Positions 43,597 to 53,492 of a stretch of DNA of 64,000 bases are shown here, piece by piece; position 1 is the stretch's first letter, and the number at the start of each line of letters is the position of its first letter. A program made the position numbers and the translations under genes. The notes below the pieces were generated by a model, which had not been told where the DNA came from, made no database searches, and saw nothing but the letters and a program-made list of their open reading frames with translations. Origin of the DNA: Paracoccus zeaxanthinifaciens ATCC 21588 (GTDB taxonomy: Bacteria; Pseudomonadota; Alphaproteobacteria; Rhodobacterales; Rhodobacteraceae); the NCBI RefSeq assembly GCF_000420145.1, contig NZ_ATUJ01000001.1:186001-250000 (forward strand), read 5' to 3'.

Positions 43597-43672
43597 CGAC
43601 AACGTCCGGTAGTGCCACAGTGGTTCCGTCGATGCCGATCACATTGCCATCACGCGGCGACCAGCAGTGGCA

Positions 43673-44134
43673 TCAGACGGGGATTGCGGTGGTGCGGAAC
43701 ACGGTGCGCAATGCGAAGCTGGAATGCATCTGCGCCACGCCCGGCAGGCGCGACAGGTGCTGGCGATGGATGCGCGCGAAATCGTCGGTATCCTCGACCA
43801 CGATCTTCAGCAGGTAATCCGCCGTCCCCGCCATCAGGTGACATTCCAGCACGTCGGGGATCTGGGCCACGCCACGCTCGAACGCGTCCAGAACCTCGTC
43901 GGCCTGGCCCGACAGCGTGATCTCGACGAAGACGGTGGTCTGGCGGCGCAGCGCCCGCGCGTCGAGCAGCGCGACATAGCCCGAGATGACGCCCGCTTCC
44001 TCCAGCCGCTGCACGCGGCGGTGACAGGCCGAGGGCGACAGGTGCACCCGCAGCGCCAGCTCGGCATTGCTGATTCGGCCCTCTTTCTGAAGAAGCCCGA
44101 GGATACGGCGGTCTATTGCGTCAAGGTCCTGCAT
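43673..44134 (-). CDS. Lrp/AsnC-family transcriptional regulator
   Basis: A 153-residue feast/famine regulator. The N-terminal helix-turn-helix is at residues 5-55 (LDAIDRRILGLLQKEGRISNAELALRVHLSPSACHRRVQRLEEAGVI), followed by the RAM ligand-binding domain (VFVEITLSGQADEVLDAFE, HLMAGTADYLLKIVVED). It is transcribed divergently from alanine dehydrogenase, 137 bases apart. That pairing matches the AldR-type arrangement, in which the regulator activates ald in response to alanine. The start at 44134 is set by family length. Confidence 0.92.
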   Translation of the reverse strand: MQDLDAIDRRILGLLQKEGRISNAELALRVHLSPSACHRRVQRLEEAGVISGYVALLDARALRRQTTVFVEITLSGQADEVLDAFERGVAQIPDVLECHLMAGTADYLLKIVVEDTDDFARIHRQHLSRLPGVAQMHSSFALRTVFRTTAIPV

Positions 44135-44271
44135 GGCCGCAGATTCTTCGAAAACACGCGCCCGCGCCAGCGCTTTCTGCACCGCCCGCCCAAGCCCGGC
44201 CTGCATCTTCGCAGCACTTTCGCGCGTTCGGCTGGCATCATCGAACCATCAAGCATTCTGGGAGGAGCGCG

Positions 44272-45390
44272 ATGAAGATCGGATGCCCAAAAGAGATCAA
44301 GCCGCAGGAATTCCGCGTGGGCCTGACGCCCGCCGCCGCGATCGAGGCCATCGGACGCGGCCACGAGGTCATGGTCGAGACCGGCGCGGGCCTGGGCGCG
44401 GGATATGAGGACGACGACTATGCCGCCGCAGGCGCACGGATCGCCCCGGATGCCGCCAGCCTGTTCGACTGGGCGGAACTGGTGATCAAGGTCAAGGAAC
44501 CGCAGGCCGCCGAACGCAAGATGCTGCGCAAGGGGCAGGTGCTGTTCACCTATCTGCACCTTGCGCCCGATCCCGACCAGACGCGCGACCTGCTGGCGTC
44601 GGGCGTCACCGCCATCGCCTACGAGACCGTGACGGATGCGCGGGGCGGCCTGCCCCTTCTGGCCCCCATGTCCGAGGTGGCGGGCCGCCTTGCGCCGCAG
44701 GTCGGATCATGGGCGCTGCAGAAGGCCAATGGCGGGCGCGGCGTGCTGATGGGCGGCGTGCCGGGCGTGCGTCCGGCGAATGTCGTGGTGATCGGCGGCG
44801 GGGTCGTGGGAACGGCGGCCGCGCGGGTCGCGGTCGGCATGGGCGCGAACGTGACCGTGCTGGACCGCTCCATCCCGCGGCTGTCCTATCTGGACGACGT
44901 GTTCATGGGGCGCCTGACGACGCAATTCGCCAGTGCCGCCGCGACGGCAGAGCTGATCCGCAGCGCGGACATGGTGATCGGCGCGGTGCTGATCCCGGGC
45001 GCGGCGGCCCCCAAGCTGGTCAGCCGCGAACAGCTATCCACCATGCCGCAGGGGTCGGTCCTCGTGGATGTCGCCATCGACCAGGGCGGCTGCTTCGAGA
45101 CCTCGAAGGCCACGACGCATCAGGACCCGATCTACGAGGTGGACGGCATCGTGCATTACTGCGTGGCGAACATGCCGGGCGCGGTCGCGCGCAGTTCGAC
45201 CCAGGCGCTGTCGAACGCGACCATGCCGCATCTGCTGGCACTGGCGGACAAGGGCTGGCGCAGGGCCGTGACCGAGGATGCGCATCTGCGCGCGGGGCTG
45301 TCGGTGCATGAAGGGCAGCTGACCTCGCCCCCGGTGGGCGAGGCGCTGAGCCTGGACGCCGTCACCCCCGAGGGCCTGCTGGGCCTGTGA
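44272..45390 (+). CDS. ald: Alanine dehydrogenase
   Basis: Interconverts L-alanine and pyruvate plus ammonia with NAD. The 372-residue product begins MKIGCPKEIKPQEFRVGLTP, has the substrate-site lysine in VIKVKEPQAAE (near residue 75) and TYLHLAPD with the catalytic His near 96. The NAD-binding VVVIGGGVVGTAAARVAVGMGA is near 172 and VDVAIDQGGCFETSKATTH near 265. GGAGGAGC stands 8 bases before the ATG. It is controlled most likely by the divergent Lrp-type gene. Confidence 0.95.
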   Translation: MKIGCPKEIKPQEFRVGLTPAAAIEAIGRGHEVMVETGAGLGAGYEDDDYAAAGARIAPDAASLFDWAELVIKVKEPQAAERKMLRKGQVLFTYLHLAPDPDQTRDLLASGVTAIAYETVTDARGGLPLLAPMSEVAGRLAPQVGSWALQKANGGRGVLMGGVPGVRPANVVVIGGGVVGTAAARVAVGMGANVTVLDRSIPRLSYLDDVFMGRLTTQFASAAATAELIRSADMVIGAVLIPGAAAPKLVSREQLSTMPQGSVLVDVAIDQGGCFETSKATTHQDPIYEVDGIVHYCVANMPGAVARSSTQALSNATMPHLLALADKGWRRAVTEDAHLRAGLSVHEGQLTSPPVGEALSLDAVTPEGLLGL

Positions 45391-45397
45391 CGGCAAG

Positions 45398-45420
45398 GGC
45401 CCCGGCGCGATGCCGGGGCC
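45398..45420. terminator. Weak hairpin terminator between ald and mscL
   Basis: Stem GGCCCCGGC / GCCGGGGCC with loop GCGAT, 7 bases after ald. There is no T run on the + strand and only a poor one on the - strand, so it would be Rho-helped or leaky. Confidence 0.55.
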
Positions 45421-45426
45421 GTATCG

Positions 45427-45858
45427 TCAGACGGTCGGGCTGCGATCGGCCAGCAGATCGCGGATCTGGGCCAGAAGCTCTTCCTGGCTGGGGCCGGCGG
45501 GGGCCTCTTCCTTGGCTTCTTCCTTGGGCTTCATGTGGTTGACGGCCTTGACCAGCATGAAGACGACCCACGCGATGATGAGGAAGTTGATCACCGCCAT
45601 CACGAACGACCCATAGGCGAAGATCGCCGCCCCGGATTCGCGCGCAACCTCCAGGCTGACACCTTCGGGCACGTCGCCCGACAGGACGAAATACTTGTCC
45701 GTGAAATCGACGCCGCCGGTGGCCAGGCCGATGATCGGGTTGATCAGGTCGGCCACGAGCGAGTTGACGATCGCGGTGAAGGCCGCGCCGATGATAATGC
45801 CGACGGCAAGATCGATCACGTTGCCGCGCTGGATGAATGTCTTGAATTCCTGAATCAT
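45427..45858 (-). CDS. mscL: Large-conductance mechanosensitive channel
   Basis: Pentameric inner-membrane channel that opens under osmotic downshock. The 143-residue product begins [39 protein letters not shown], the highly conserved amphipathic helix and TM1. TM2 is [22 protein letters not shown], and the C-terminal helix bundle is [12 protein letters not shown]. It lies downstream of the DsbA-like gene with a large hairpin in between. Confidence 0.96.
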   Translation of the reverse strand: MIQEFKTFIQRGNVIDLAVGIIIGAAFTAIVNSLVADLINPIIGLATGGVDFTDKYFVLSGDVPEGVSLEVARESGAAIFAYGSFVMAVINFLIIAWVVFMLVKAVNHMKPKEEAKEEAPAGPSQEELLAQIRDLLADRSPTV

Positions 45859-45906
45859 TGAACCTGTCCCTTGCTGAACGCGGCACGCCGCTTGGGGGAC
45901 AGGTTG

Positions 45907-45952
45907 CGCCGTCCGGGCACGAAGTTCAACATTTCGTGTTCCCCGGACGGCG
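45907..45952. promoter_or_regulatory. Long hairpin between the DsbA-like gene and mscL
   Basis: CGCCGTCCGGG (45907-45917) pairs with CCCGGACGGCG (45942-45952), and just inside it CACGAA (45918-45923) pairs with TTCGTG (45933-45938). That gives 17 base pairs with one 3-base bulge and a 9-base loop. There is no T run on either strand. It lies in the mscL leader and may stop or slow transcription from upstream, stabilise an RNA end, or bind a protein. Confidence 0.5.
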
Positions 45953-45970
45953 ACGGTCGCGAAGTGCCGC

Positions 45971-46573
45971 TTACTCGGCCGCTTCCAGCTTGGCGTCGAT
46001 GACCTCCTTCAGGTCCTCCCACGGCTGGTTGGCCACCTTCTCGCCCTCGATGACGAAGGTGGGCGTCGCGTCGATACCGTCGGCGGTCGCGTTCGCCTGG
46101 AAGGTGGCGATCAGCTGTTCGACCTTGGCGGTGTCGTTCCAGCAGGCGGTCATCTGTTCCTCGGTCATGCCGGCCTTCAGGCCGATGCGGCGCAGCTGGG
46201 CCGCGATCTCGTCGCCCGAACCGCCCGACAGCCATTCCGACTGTTCGTCGAACAGCATGTCCGCCACGGGATAGAATTTCTCGTCGCCGGTGCAGCGCGC
46301 CAGCACTCCGGCCCACAGGCCCGGCTGGTCAAAATAGATGTCGCGCTGGACGAACTTGACCTTGCCAGTGTCGATGTACTCGGCCTTCAGGTCGGGAAAG
46401 ACGTTCTCGTGGAAATTGGCGCAATGCCCGCAGGTGAAGCTGGCATATTCGATCACGGTAACGGGCGCGTCGGCGTCGCCCAGCACGACATCGGGAAGGG
46501 TCTCGGCCTCTTGCGCGACGGCGGGGACGGCAAGGCTCAGCGCGAAGGCGGTCGCGGCGGAACGAAGAAACAT
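45971..46573 (-). CDS. DsbA-family thiol:disulfide protein, exported
   Basis: A 200-residue periplasmic thioredoxin-fold protein. The signal peptide ([20 protein letters not shown]) is followed by the active site [18 protein letters not shown] near residue 50, with CGHC redox cysteines, and the cis-proline loop [13 protein letters not shown] near residue 168. One further Cys pair (ARCTGDE, TACWND) may be structural. AAGGA precedes the ATG at 46573. It follows the DUF721 gene by 13 bases, suggesting a common transcript. Confidence 0.9.
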   Translation of the reverse strand: MFLRSAATAFALSLAVPAVAQEAETLPDVVLGDADAPVTVIEYASFTCGHCANFHENVFPDLKAEYIDTGKVKFVQRDIYFDQPGLWAGVLARCTGDEKFYPVADMLFDEQSEWLSGGSGDEIAAQLRRIGLKAGMTEEQMTACWNDTAKVEQLIATFQANATADGIDATPTFVIEGEKVANQPWEDLKEVIDAKLEAAE

Positions 46574-46586
46574 GGGACGGATCCTT

Positions 46587-47114
46587 TCAGGTCTTGCGTG
46601 TGGCAATGTTGAGGGCAAGCCGCTGGATCGCGGCGGCCAATGTCGGGTCCTCGAACCCCTGGGCCGCGCGCGTCGCCGCGCGTTCAGCCTCGGGCGAGGG
46701 GGGCACGGGTGCGGCCTTGGGCGCGCCCGCGAAGCTGGCCTGCCCCTCGGCGAAGCCGGTCGCGGCGGTCTGGGTCAGGCTGATCCGCTGCACGGCGTTG
46801 TAGCCATAGCAGGCGTTCACCCTGTCGCGCAGTTGCGGCAGCTGCATTTCCACCATCGGGGCCATGGGACCGGTCGTCAGCAGCGTCAGCGTCGCCCCGA
46901 AGGCCCCGCGCGAATGGCTGATGCGCACGGGCCGCGTCACGGCGGCCAACTGGGGGCCCGCGATCTCGGGCCAGTTGGTCAGCAGGCGCGACACCGCGAA
47001 TCCGCGCCCTTCGGCGGCCTTCTGCACCCGCTGCGTCAGCAGCAGCGACGCCGCCTGAAAGCCGCGGCTGCGACGACGGGGACGTGCCTTGGTGCTGTCG
47101 GACGGCTGGGACAT
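46587..47114 (-). CDS. DUF721/DciA-like protein
   Basis: A 175-residue protein. The central part (FAVSRLLTNWPEIAGPQLAAVTRPVRIS... GATLTLLTTGPMAPMVEMQLPQLRDRVNACYGYNAVQRISL) is the DUF721 domain. DUF721 proteins include DciA, the ancestral loader of the replicative helicase, so that role is plausible here. AAAGGC lies before the ATG at 47114. It is divergent from mutY (86 bases), a neighbourhood kept in Rhodobacterales. Confidence 0.85.
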   Translation of the reverse strand: MSQPSDSTKARPRRRSRGFQAASLLLTQRVQKAAEGRGFAVSRLLTNWPEIAGPQLAAVTRPVRISHSRGAFGATLTLLTTGPMAPMVEMQLPQLRDRVNACYGYNAVQRISLTQTAATGFAEGQASFAGAPKAAPVPPSPEAERAATRAAQGFEDPTLAAAIQRLALNIATRKT

Positions 47115-47199
47115 CTGGGCCTTTGCTGGTAACACGTCCCAATCCTTAGCCAGCCACCGCCCCGGATGAAAGCGGGCCAGTCAGTAGAAGGCCACATAA

Positions 47200-48225
47200 T
47201 TGCGTGACAATGGGGTGATCGCCCTCGACCTGCTGCAATGGTACGACCGCCATGCCCGCGACCTGCCCTGGCGCATGCCGCCGGGCGGCGCGACCGCCGA
47301 TCCCTATCGCGTCTGGCTGTCCGAGGTGATGCTGCAGCAGACCACCGTGGCGGCGGTGCGGGCCTATTTCCTGCGCTTTACCGAATTGTGGCCCACGGTC
47401 GGGGATCTTGCCGCGGCCGAGGACGCCCGCGTGATGGCCGAATGGGCGGGGCTTGGATATTACGCCCGCGCACGCAACCTGCTGGCCTGCGCCCGCGCCG
47501 TGGCGGAAATGGGCGGATTCCCCGACACGCGCGAGGGGCTGGCGGCGCTGCCGGGGATCGGGCCCTATACCTCGGCTGCGATCGCATCCATCGCGTTCCA
47601 GCGCCCCGAGACGGTGGTGGACGGCAACGTGGAACGTGTCGTCTCGCGGCTGTTCGCGGTCGAAACGCCCCTGCCCCGCGCCAAGCCCGAGCTGACGGCC
47701 CTTGCCGGCACGATCACCCCGCAGGAACGCCCCGGCGATTACGCGCAGGCGATGATGGACCTGGGCGCGACGATATGCACCCCGCGCAAGCCCGCCTGCG
47801 CGATCTGCCCGCTGATCGACCACTGCGCCGCGCGCAAGGCGGGCATCGCGACCGACCTGCCTCGCAAGACGCCCAAGGCCCCTAAGCCCGAACGCCGCGG
47901 CACCGCCTGGGTCGCGCGATCCGGCGATGCGGTGCTGCTGGAACATCGCCCCGCCAAGGGGCTGCTGGGGGGCACGCTGGCCTTCCCCTCGGCCGGGTGG
48001 GACGGGCGCGACCTGCCCCCGCCGGGGCCCGCTGAATGGCGCGATGTCGGCACCGTGCGCCATGTCTTCACGCATTTCACGCTGGAGATGACGGTCATGA
48101 CCGGAGATCTGACCGGCAACCCCGAACGCGGCGAACTGATCCCCCTGCGGCAGATCGACCGGGACGCCCTGCCGGGGCTGATGCGCAAGGTCTGGGATGT
48201 GGCGCGACCGATCCTGACGGCGTAA
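47200..48225 (+). CDS. mutY: A/G-specific adenine glycosylase
   Basis: Removes adenine mispaired with 8-oxoguanine. The 341-residue product has the catalytic Glu in WLSEVMLQQTTVAAV near residue 43, the helix-hairpin-helix LPGIGPYTSAAIASIAF near 116, and catalytic Asp in VVDGNVERVVSR near 141. The 4Fe-4S cysteines are in CTPRKPACAICPLIDHC near 193-209, and a C-terminal NUDIX-like domain follows. The start is non-ATG: TTG at 47200 with GAAGG 8 bases upstream is preferred to GTG at 47215. The alkane hydroxylase gene begins 10 bases downstream. Confidence 0.93.
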   Translation: MRDNGVIALDLLQWYDRHARDLPWRMPPGGATADPYRVWLSEVMLQQTTVAAVRAYFLRFTELWPTVGDLAAAEDARVMAEWAGLGYYARARNLLACARAVAEMGGFPDTREGLAALPGIGPYTSAAIASIAFQRPETVVDGNVERVVSRLFAVETPLPRAKPELTALAGTITPQERPGDYAQAMMDLGATICTPRKPACAICPLIDHCAARKAGIATDLPRKTPKAPKPERRGTAWVARSGDAVLLEHRPAKGLLGGTLAFPSAGWDGRDLPPPGPAEWRDVGTVRHVFTHFTLEMTVMTGDLTGNPERGELIPLRQIDRDALPGLMRKVWDVARPILTA

Positions 48226-48235
48226 GCTTCGGGGC

Positions 48236-49372
48236 ATGAGCGAGTCGTCCCATGCCCGCATCCCCGCCGCAGCGCCCTTCTGGCTGTCGGTCGCGCTGAT
48301 CCCGCTGGTCGCGCTGGCCGCGTGGCTGGGCGGCTGGTGGTGGGCGATCGTGCCGTTCTACGCCTGGTACCTGTCCACCGCGCTGGACGGCATCCTGGGC
48401 CTGAACGAGGACAATCCCGACCCCGAAACCGCGACCGAGCACCTGTTCTGGCACCGCGCCGTCACCATCGTCTGGTTCCCGCTGCAATTCGCGATGATCT
48501 TCGGCGCGATCTGGTGGACCGGCGCGGGGCAGCTGTCGGGCTGGGAACGGGTGGGGCTGTTCTTCGCCATCGGCATCGTGTCGGGGACCATCGGCATCGT
48601 CTATGCCCACGAGCTGCTGCACCAGAAATCGCCGCTGGAACGCTGGCTGGGCGACCTTCTGCTGGCCAGCGTCATGTATTCGCATTTCCGGACCGAGCAT
48701 CTGCTGGTCCATCATTCCTGGGTCTCGACCCCCCGCGACGCGGTTTCCGCGCGATATAACGAGGGGTTCCACCGCTTCTTCTGGCGCGTCCTGACCGATG
48801 GCCCGCGCAGCGCGTGGCGGGCCGAGACCGGGTTCCTGAAACGCGCGCGCCGCGGGCCGTTCGACCGGCGCAACCCGTTCTGGCGCTATGCGGCGCTTCA
48901 GGGCGGGATGCTGGCGCTGGCGGCGCTGCTGGGCGGCTGGGCCGGGATCGGCCTGTTCCTGTTCCAGGCCTTCGTCGCCGTGTGGCAGCTGGAACTGGTG
49001 AACTATGTCGAACATTACGGCCTGTCGCGCAAACATCTGGGCGAGGGGCGGTACGAACCCGTGCGCCCGCGTCACAGCTGGAACGCCAGCCACAAGGCCA
49101 CGAACTGGCTGCTGATCAACCTGCAGCGCCATTCGGACCACCACACCAAACCCGACCGCCGCTTTCCCCTGCTGCAGACCTATGGCGCCGACGAGGCTCC
49201 GCAGCTGCCGATGGGATACCCGGCGATGACCTTCCTTGCGATGGTGCCGCCCTTGTGGCGCCGCCGGATGAACCCGCGCGTCCGCGCCTGGCGCAAGCAG
49301 TTCTACCCCGAGATCACGGACTGGGCGCCCTATAACGAGGGCCAGCTGCCCATGCCCCGCAACGCGCTGTGA
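48236..49372 (+). CDS. alkB: AlkB-type alkane 1-monooxygenase
   Basis: Integral-membrane di-iron hydroxylase of 378 residues that oxidises medium-chain alkanes to 1-alkanols with rubredoxin as electron donor. It has about six membrane helices and the histidine boxes AHELLHQK (near 125), EHLLVHH (near 156), NYVEHYGL (near 257) and LQRHSDHH (near 297). The fourth, NYxEHYG(L/M), separates AlkB from fatty-acid desaturases. No rubredoxin or rubredoxin reductase gene is in the window. It starts 10 bases after mutY. Confidence 0.92.
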   Translation: MSESSHARIPAAAPFWLSVALIPLVALAAWLGGWWWAIVPFYAWYLSTALDGILGLNEDNPDPETATEHLFWHRAVTIVWFPLQFAMIFGAIWWTGAGQLSGWERVGLFFAIGIVSGTIGIVYAHELLHQKSPLERWLGDLLLASVMYSHFRTEHLLVHHSWVSTPRDAVSARYNEGFHRFFWRVLTDGPRSAWRAETGFLKRARRGPFDRRNPFWRYAALQGGMLALAALLGGWAGIGLFLFQAFVAVWQLELVNYVEHYGLSRKHLGEGRYEPVRPRHSWNASHKATNWLLINLQRHSDHHTKPDRRFPLLQTYGADEAPQLPMGYPAMTFLAMVPPLWRRRMNPRVRAWRKQFYPEITDWAPYNEGQLPMPRNAL

Positions 49373-49378
49373 CGCCAT

Positions 49379-49410
49379 GAAAAAGCCCCGCCATGCGAGG
49401 ATGGCGGGGC
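49379..49410 (-). terminator. Terminator downstream of ccrM
   Basis: Ten-base stem GCCCCGCCAT / ATGGCGGGGC with loop of 6. Read on the - strand it is followed by TTTTTC, so it ends the ccrM transcript; on the + strand, where alkB ends, there is no T run. Confidence 0.8.
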
Positions 49411-49465
49411 AAGGTGCCCTTCGGCGGCCATGCGGCCTGCCGGTTCGGGTGAAGCAGGGCGGAAT

Positions 49466-50703
<1,238 letters not shown>

Positions 50704-51318
50704 CTATTTACACAACATCTTGTGGACGGGGGCGAAGCTTTTCCGATGATGTGGTGTCACCCCAAGGCGCTGCAACGCCTCCTTGTGGGCGGGGGTCGGG
50801 TATCCGGCATTGCCGTCCCAGCCATAGCCCGGGTGCTGTTGCGCCAAATCCACCATCACGCGGTCTCGTTCGACCTTGGCCAGGATGGACGCCGCCGCGA
50901 TCGAGACGCTGCGCGCGTCACCCTTGACCACGGCCTCGGCGGTGCAGTCCAGGCCCTGCGGGATCAGGTTTCCGTCGATCAGCGCGTGGCAGGGTCGCTG
51001 GCGCAATGCGGCGACCGCGCGGACCATCGCAAGCTGGCTGGCGCGCAGGATGTTCAGGCGGTCGATCTCTTCCACGCCCACATGGATGACAGCCCAGTCG
51101 CAATTCGCGCGGATCCATTCGTCCAACGCCTCGCGCCGCCTGGCCGTCAGCTTCTTGCTGTCGTTCAGGCCCGGCGGCAGGTCGCCCTGCGGCAGGATCA
51201 CGGCGGCGGCGGTGACGGGACCGGCCAGCGGGCCGCGCCCGACCTCGTCCACGCCCGCGACCAGCATCGCACCGCGCGCCTGCGCCGCCAGTTCGAAGGA
51301 CAGGTCAGGCCCGCTCAT
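50704..51318 (-). CDS. rnhB: Ribonuclease HII
   Basis: Cleaves RNA in RNA-DNA hybrids and removes ribonucleotides from DNA. The 204-residue product has the signature [16 protein letters not shown] near residue 21 (first two catalytic acids), ALIDGN with the third Asp near 117 and [15 protein letters not shown] with the fourth near 140. Its ATG overlaps the allA stop by 4 bases. Confidence 0.95.
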   Translation of the reverse strand: MSGPDLSFELAAQARGAMLVAGVDEVGRGPLAGPVTAAAVILPQGDLPPGLNDSKKLTARRREALDEWIRANCDWAVIHVGVEEIDRLNILRASQLAMVRAVAALRQRPCHALIDGNLIPQGLDCTAEAVVKGDARSVSIAAASILAKVERDRVMVDLAQQHPGYGWDGNAGYPTPAHKEALQRLGVTPHHRKSFAPVHKMLCK

Positions 51319-51794
51319 CGTGCGATCCTGACGGTCGGGATGGTGACTTCCTGCAGGTTCGTTCCCTGCCCCTCGCGGTCGATCACAAGGAAATCGGCCG
51401 CGCGATCCAAGGGCGTCAGCACCCCGTGCCACACGCCTGCGCGCAGGTTCAGCCCCACCCCCGGCAGCACGAGGAACGCCAGCGGCCGCCCCGGCACTCC
51501 GTCCACGTCATGCGCCACGACCGACAGCCACATATCGGGGCCAAGCGGCATGAAGGCCTGGCTGCCCAAGGGATGGCGTTCCAGAAGATCGCACTCATAC
51601 GGCAGCACGACCGGTTCGGACCGGAAGATCGAGATGATCGCCTCACCCCCGCCGCGCTCGACCGTGGCCAGCGCGTGATGGCGTTCGCAGCGACCGCGAT
51701 TGATCATGCGGTCGGGGGCGGGTTTCGGGGTCAGCACTTCGCCGAAGGGGGCGAAGGCTTCGGGCGTCAGGGGCGCGATGCGAATGGTGTCCAT
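51315..51794 (-). CDS. allA: Ureidoglycolate lyase
   Basis: Breaks ureidoglycolate into glyoxylate and urea in purine (allantoin) breakdown. The 159-residue cupin-fold protein begins [23 protein letters not shown] and has the conserved [32 protein letters not shown] and WHGVLTPLD segments of AllA. No other allantoin or urate gene is close, so it stands apart from its pathway here. It is coupled to rnhB by a 4-base overlap. Confidence 0.9.
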   Translation of the reverse strand: MDTIRIAPLTPEAFAPFGEVLTPKPAPDRMINRGRCERHHALATVERGGGEAIISIFRSEPVVLPYECDLLERHPLGSQAFMPLGPDMWLSVVAHDVDGVPGRPLAFLVLPGVGLNLRAGVWHGVLTPLDRAADFLVIDREGQGTNLQEVTIPTVRIAR

Positions 51795-51803
51795 GCCCCT
51801 GCC

Positions 51804-53489
51804 TTATCGCGCCGCCGCGATCCCGTCGAGGATCAGGCGCATGACCTGCTGCCGCGCCTCGGGGTCGCGCAGGCTGCGCAATTCGGTCCGGGCGGCGCGT
51901 GACATCTCGCGGCAGCGGTCGGGATTGGCCCGCGCCCAGTCCAGCTTCTGCCGGATGTCGGTCATGTTCCGCGCGACGGGGATGAAGTGTCGCCAGGGCC
52001 GGAACCTGCCGGAATAGAACACCTCCCAGCCGTCATCCTCGGCCAGAAGGACGCCGTTGCCGTCCAGCGCCTGCACAAAGTTCGACCCGTGGTCATAGCC
52101 GGTCATGCACAGCTGGTACCGGAAGCGGCGGAAATCGTGCAGGTCCATCCGGGGGCGCAGGAAAGGCGCGATCAGCGGGTCCGAGGCGAATTGCCGGAAG
52201 CCCCAGGCCAAGACGACGCCGATATCGAAATCCGGATCGTCGATGAAGCGCGTGACGAAGCTCAGCCGGTTGGTGTTGCGCAGCCGGTCCCATGCCTCGT
52301 CGCGCAGCGCCGGATCGGCCAGCTGCGACAGCAGCACATGCGCGGCGGCACCGGGCTTCACCCCTTCGGTCATCTCGGACCCCGAGATCATGCCCCGCCA
52401 GACGAGGCGGTCCTCCTTGGCGTCCCAGGGGATGTCGTCGGGCGGCGTTTCGGGATCGAAGCCCGGCAGGCCGATCGCATGCTGGTCGGGTAAGGGCCAT
52501 AGGACCGCGTTCACGGCCCCCGCGCGGCGGTTGTGGCAGATGACGGGCCGGTCCAGCGCATCGCCCTGCGGGCTGCCGAACCAGCGCGAATCCTCCATGT
52601 CGATGCGGACGGGATCGCGGCGGTCCAGTGCAAGGATGTCGTTCACAACGCCCTCGGCACGCAGCAGCTTGAAATGGCGGTCGGGTTCCGGAACGGCGAC
52701 CGCGCCGTCCGGCCCCTGCGCCACCGCCAGCCTGCGCCCGCGCCCCTCGGGCGTCGCAAAGCCTTGGCCGTCCCAGTCGCAGGCATGCCGCGACAGGCCC
52801 GCATTACCGCCCTGCCCCCGGCGCAGATCGCCCAGGCAGAAACGGGCCACGTCCTCGGCCCAGCCGGGCGGGGCCACGGGCGGTTCGGGTCGTGCCATCA
52901 GGCGGGCGGCACCGATCGCGGGCCGCGACGGGGCGGGCCATTCCGCGAAGGGCGGCGGCCCCATCGGCAGGATCGCCCCCAGCCTTTGCGCGAAATCGGC
53001 AGGCCCTTCGGTTGCGTGGTCCAGCCGGATCAGACGGGGATCGTCACCGAACAAGTCCTCCAGCCGCGCGCGGTGTTCCTCGAGCTGTTCGTCCCACAGC
53101 CCCGGCAGCGTGGCATCGGGCAGCCCCGTCCGCCGTCGCCAGCAGGCCAGCGCATCGCCCCGCCCTGCCCGCCACAGCGACCAGCGGGGGTCCGGCTCGA
53201 TCATCAGGAAATGCGCATGGGGCAGGCTGTCGCGCAGGAACCGCAGACAGCGCCACGCCTCCAGCGGGGGGCGCCAGATCGGCGCATGCCGATAGAGGCC
53301 CGCGAAGAAACGCGCCTCCGGCCAGCGGCGCAGCGGCGGGCGATTTCGTGCCATGGCATGGAACACATCCTCGGCCAGGGCGCCCTTCTGGTGCAGCAGC
53401 GCCTGATGACCGCTTTCGCGGAACATCCGCACAACGGCATATTCGAGCGGACCCTCGGGGCCGACATGGATCACGACGGGCTGCGTCAT
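51804..53489 (-). CDS. GT90/CAP10-like glycosyltransferase with an extra N-terminal domain
   Basis: A 561-residue protein. The C-terminal half (about 300-561) matches glycosyltransferase family 90: KEDRLVWRGMISG, FRYQLCMTGYDHGSNFVQALDGNGVLLAEDDGWEVFY and the following IPVARNMTDIRQKLDWARANP. The N-terminal 190 residues (IHVGPEGPLEYAVVRMFRESG... CWRRRTGLPDATLPGLWDEQLEEHRARLEDLFGDDPRLIRLDH) recall a degenerate sulfotransferase-like fold, but a clear PAPS-binding loop is missing. GT90 enzymes add xylose or related sugars to capsules or lipopolysaccharide. An MFS exporter gene ends 3 bases upstream and allA starts 9 bases downstream. Confidence 0.7.
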   Translation of the reverse strand: MTQPVVIHVGPEGPLEYAVVRMFRESGHQALLHQKGALAEDVFHAMARNRPPLRRWPEARFFAGLYRHAPIWRPPLEAWRCLRFLRDSLPHAHFLMIEPDPRWSLWRAGRGDALACWRRRTGLPDATLPGLWDEQLEEHRARLEDLFGDDPRLIRLDHATEGPADFAQRLGAILPMGPPPFAEWPAPSRPAIGAARLMARPEPPVAPPGWAEDVARFCLGDLRRGQGGNAGLSRHACDWDGQGFATPEGRGRRLAVAQGPDGAVAVPEPDRHFKLLRAEGVVNDILALDRRDPVRIDMEDSRWFGSPQGDALDRPVICHNRRAGAVNAVLWPLPDQHAIGLPGFDPETPPDDIPWDAKEDRLVWRGMISGSEMTEGVKPGAAAHVLLSQLADPALRDEAWDRLRNTNRLSFVTRFIDDPDFDIGVVLAWGFRQFASDPLIAPFLRPRMDLHDFRRFRYQLCMTGYDHGSNFVQALDGNGVLLAEDDGWEVFYSGRFRPWRHFIPVARNMTDIRQKLDWARANPDRCREMSRAARTELRSLRDPEARQQVMRLILDGIAAAR

Positions 53490-53492
53490 GGA

